DNA from: an uncultured Lachnospiraceae bacterium | GTDB lineage: Bacteria; Bacillota; Clostridia; Lachnospirales; Lachnospiraceae | Length of the DNA: 40,459 nt | NCBI GenBank assembly: GCA_946631935.1 | Contig: CAMPAP010000110.1 | Coordinates: 1-40,459 of the forward strand | Reading direction: 5' to 3' | Shown here: positions 37,780 through 40,459 of the stretch, piece after piece | Layout: each line of letters starts with the position of its first letter | Position numbering within the stretch: the stretch's first letter is position 1 | Translations under genes and position numbers: made by a program | Notes under the pieces: model-generated | What the model saw: the letters and a program-made list of their open reading frames with translations, nothing else | The model's database searches: none | Told to the model about the DNA's origin: nothing

Positions 37780-39060
37780 TTATACCTCCTTGGCATTATC
37801 GGTAATAAACTCCATGGCCTTCTTGATGATGATATCCTTCTCAAGCTCCTTGGAGCCCTGGGCTTCAAGCATTTCCTTAACCTTGTCGACCTCAAGCTGA
37901 TATGCCTCAGCCATGGTCTCATATTCCTTCTGACGATCCTCATCGGTAACGGTCATGCCTTCTGCTTCTGCTACAGCCTGAAGAACAAGGCGGCTCTTGA
38001 TACGATCCTCAGCCTGGGGTCTTACCTGCTCCATCATGCGGTCAAGAGTAAGTCCGGTATATTTTACGTAGTCGTCCCATTTAAGACCCTGCATTGCAAG
38101 TCTTTGCTGGTAATCCCTGATGATCATCTTCTGCTCTGTCTCGAAGATCTCCTCGGGAACTTCCATCTTGGCATTCTCAACAACCTTGGCGATGGCCTCA
38201 TCCTGCTTTTTGCCTCTTGCATCGTTGAGCTTGTCAACCTCAAGGTCGCTTCTTACAGATGCCTTGTAATCCTTAACAGTCTCGAAGCCCTTATCTGCGG
38301 CGTAGTCGTCATTAAGCTCGGGAACCTGCTTCTCTTCGATCTCATTTACCTTGCACTTGAATACGGAAGCTTTTCCGGCAAGTGATTCCTCATGATAATC
38401 CTCGGGGAAGGAAACATTAACCTCCTTCTCTGCGCCGATCTCGGCACCGATAAGCTGGTCTTCAAATCCGGGGATGAACTGGCCGGATCCGATGGTAAGA
38501 GTGTAATTCTCGCCCTTTCCGCCTTCAAAAGCTTCTCCGTCTACAAAACCTTCAAAATCAAGCTTTATCCTGTCACCGTCCTTAACAGGGCGCTCAACCT
38601 TCTCATATCTTGCATCCTTGTCAAGCTCTGACCGGATCTTCTTTTCAACATCCTCATCGGTAACGGTGGTATCAACTGCAGCGATCTCTACTCCCTTATA
38701 TTCTCCAAGGGTAACTTCAGGCCTTACGGCAACGGTTGCGGTAAATACAACACCCTTTCCGGCTTCCGCTGAAACAACCTCAAAGCTGGGGCTGGACATT
38801 ATCTCCTCATCAACCTCTTCATATGCCTTCTCATACTCGTCGGGAACAAGGTCATCAAGAGCGGTATTATAGAAAACCTCTTTTCCGTACATCTTCTCGA
38901 TGACATTTCTGGGAGCCTTGCCCTTTCTGAATCCGGGAATGGTGATCTTTCCTTTTTCCTTGCTATAGGCGGATGCAAGTGCCTTTTCAAAATCCTCGGC
39001 GCTTACTTCGATGGTCATCTTAATCCTGCTTCCTTCAAGCTTCTCGACACTAACACTCAT
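37780..39060 (-). CDS. tig: Trigger factor
   Basis: FRKGKAPRNVIEKMYG, PPIase-like DGDRIKLDFEGFVDGEAFEGGKGENYTLTIGSGQFIPGFE. Confidence 0.96.
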   Translation of the reverse strand: MSVSVEKLEGSRIKMTIEVSAEDFEKALASAYSKEKGKITIPGFRKGKAPRNVIEKMYGKEVFYNTALDDLVPDEYEKAYEEVDEEIMSSPSFEVVSAEAGKGVVFTATVAVRPEVTLGEYKGVEIAAVDTTVTDEDVEKKIRSELDKDARYEKVERPVKDGDRIKLDFEGFVDGEAFEGGKGENYTLTIGSGQFIPGFEDQLIGAEIGAEKEVNVSFPEDYHEESLAGKASVFKCKVNEIEEKQVPELNDDYAADKGFETVKDYKASVRSDLEVDKLNDARGKKQDEAIAKVVENAKMEVPEEIFETEQKMIIRDYQQRLAMQGLKWDDYVKYTGLTLDRMMEQVRPQAEDRIKSRLVLQAVAEAEGMTVTDEDRQKEYETMAEAYQLEVDKVKEMLEAQGSKELEKDIIIKKAMEFITDNAKEV

Positions 39061-39136
39061 TGTAAAAATCTCTCTTTCATTAAAATAATAACTATATGTG
39101 CTTTACGCTCAAAATACATAAGCGCACGGTCTGTAT

Positions 39137-39165
39137 ATTATAACCGATAAGTCCCAAACATTCAA
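39137..39165 (-). promoter_or_regulatory. Promoter for tig-clpP-clpX: TTGAAT-17-TATAAT
   Basis: Minus strand TTGAATGTTTGGGACTTATCGGTTATAAT. Confidence 0.7.
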
Positions 39166-39167
39166 GA

Positions 39168-39194
39168 GAAACGGCGGAACCGTCCCCCTGTTTC
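39168..39194 (-). repeat. Dispersed 27-nt repeat, copy D (minus strand GAAACAGGGGGACGGTTCCGCCGTTTC)
   Basis: Overlaps the kinase TGA stop and sits just upstream of the tig -35. Confidence 0.85.
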
Positions 39195-40020
39195 AGGACT
39201 GGATATTTCGTGAATATGTGACAGCTGCAGAGGCTTCTGAATCTTTCAGAAGCTTCTTTGCATTTTTTTCAAGTTTTTTATACTGCCGGGGAGTGCATGT
39301 GGCTATATCCACAAGTCTTTGAAGCACCGAATACATATCCGGTATTCTGAGTGACGGATCAGGTGAAGTGCACTGTTTTATGATAAGATCCAGACTTGCA
39401 GAAAAACCGCTGCCCCCCTCTGCAAGAGAAACACTTTTTCCGTTTACACCAGCCCTTTTTCCTGTAAGCATATGATACAAAAGCATTCCAAATGCATATA
39501 CATCGGAATACATTCCCTGACTCATACCCTTTTCAAACTGTTCGGGAGCACTTGCCCCAACTGTTCCCGCAACGGATGAAGAAGCATCTTCAAGAAAACA
39601 TGCTGACCCCAGATCCGCAAGCCTGATCTCTCCGTCAGGCTGCAGTATCAGGTTCTCTGCCTTAAGATCCCTGAAAAGGATATTACCGTCTGACTGCTGG
39701 AGATAAGCGATACCGTCCGCAATGCTTATGGCAAAACGCATGCATTCAGGCTGTGCAAAGCCTCCTCTTCTTTCGATGCATTCATCAAAAGGATTTCCCC
39801 AGATATATTCCTCAAGGATAAAGAATTTTCCTTCATCATACGAATCAATGAACTTCGGAAAAAGAGGATGATCCGAAAGCTTCAGAAAGGCTGCTTCCCT
39901 GTCCCTCATGGCTTTATCACTCATCTCTTTCAGGGCATAATACTTACCCTTGTCCTTAACTCTGTAAACCTTTCCGAAAGAGCCGCTTCCTATGAGTTTT
40001 TCTTCATCATATCCAAACAT
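39193..40020 (-). CDS. Compact Hanks-type Ser/Thr protein kinase (no TM or PASTA region)
   Basis: LIGSGSFGKVYRVKDKGKYYALKEM, ILFRDLKAENLIL, LADLGSA, SDVYAFGMLLYHMLTG. Confidence 0.9.
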   Translation of the reverse strand: MFGYDEEKLIGSGSFGKVYRVKDKGKYYALKEMSDKAMRDREAAFLKLSDHPLFPKFIDSYDEGKFFILEEYIWGNPFDECIERRGGFAQPECMRFAISIADGIAYLQQSDGNILFRDLKAENLILQPDGEIRLADLGSACFLEDASSSVAGTVGASAPEQFEKGMSQGMYSDVYAFGMLLYHMLTGKRAGVNGKSVSLAEGGSGFSASLDLIIKQCTSPDPSLRIPDMYSVLQRLVDIATCTPRQYKKLEKNAKKLLKDSEASAAVTYSRNIQS

Positions 40021-40032
40021 TTACAATTTCCT

Positions 40033-40459
40033 TTACTTTACGGCAACAGCTGCGATACAGCCGTCAAAGCCTTCACTTTTCAGCTCGGCAAGTCTCCTGT
40101 CAAAAGCTTCATCAGATAGTATCAGGTCAGGTTCAAACAGGGCTGTATAATCATCCAGAGTTCCTTTTATACCGCCCGGAAAGGATGCTGTGCTGCGGCC
40201 GTCAGCCGTCAGATTTCCTTCATTTTCTTTTACATATTCACTTGTCCAGCATTCCGGGCAGGCACAGATAACGCATCCGGGAGAAAGATCCAGCACATCC
40301 TCTCCTCCTTCGTATGAAGAAATGCATCTGACAAATCTGTTTTTTCCAAAGACTCTGGCAAGTCTTATGATGCACATTCCTGAGCCTTCGGTGACCCAGA
40401 CATAAGCAGATGAACCTGCAGCTAATATTCCGGCGCATCCCGAACCGAAAAAGCTTCCG
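40033..40459 (-). CDS. Partial CDS of unknown function, extends past window end; contains CVICACPEC
   Basis: Frame remains open upstream of ATG 40377 (GSFFGSGCAGILAAGSSAYVWVTEGSGMCIIRLARVFG...) to the window edge. Confidence 0.6.
   Translation of the reverse strand, partial: GSFFGSGCAGILAAGSSAYVWVTEGSGMCIIRLARVFGKNRFVRCISSYEGGEDVLDLSPGCVICACPECWTSEYVKENEGNLTADGRSTASFPGGIKGTLDDYTALFEPDLILSDEAFDRRLAELKSEGFDGCIAAVAVK

Noticed and set aside
40033-40459. PP2C phosphatase partner for the Hanks kinase
   Set aside because: The visible C-terminal part lacks clear PP2C motifs; not enough sequence to assign.
1-40459. CRISPR arrays, tRNA/rRNA genes, prophage or insertion-sequence transposases
   Set aside because: No regularly spaced repeats, tRNA-like or rRNA-like sequence, or transposase-like ORFs noticed on reading.

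Overview
The window looks like a chromosomal segment of a low/mid-GC Firmicute, probably Lachnospiraceae/Butyrivibrio-like (inferred from gene content and order). Most genes are on the minus strand. Housekeeping blocks, all on the minus strand: infC-rpmI-rplT, prfA-prmC-DUF1385-rpmE-rho, ispF-cysS-rlmB-sigH, rarA-malic enzyme-DUF4364, and tig-clpP-clpX-engB-traX. clpB is on the plus strand. Accessory genes include a FecR-domain protein, a GGDEF-EAL-(PAS-like)x2-GGDEF protein, two secreted proteins sharing a 'FDPxYYA..PDV...HY..G..EGR' repeat, a DUF3048 lipoprotein, a DUF4445/RACo-like ASKHA protein and a Hanks-type kinase. The most interesting points are: (1) a MurL-type UDP-MurNAc-L-Ala-L-Glu epimerase homologue about 2.5 kb from a stand-alone MurD with a GTKGKST P-loop (MurD2-like), suggesting the alternative L-Glu route to D-Glu in peptidoglycan in a Firmicute; (2) infC probably starting at AUU, 27 codons upstream of the called ATG, behind an L20-leader-type attenuator whose antiterminator/terminator pairing can be read directly; (3) a 27-nt dispersed GAAACAGGGGGACGGTTCCGCCGTTTC repeat (4 copies), two of them abutting stop codons; (4) a terminator-like hairpin in the long csp 5' leader; (5) a candidate L31 leader; (6) two long inverted-repeat elements. 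No CRISPR arrays, rRNA, tRNA, phage or transposase genes were seen. Family names come from recalled motifs and gene order, not from searches.
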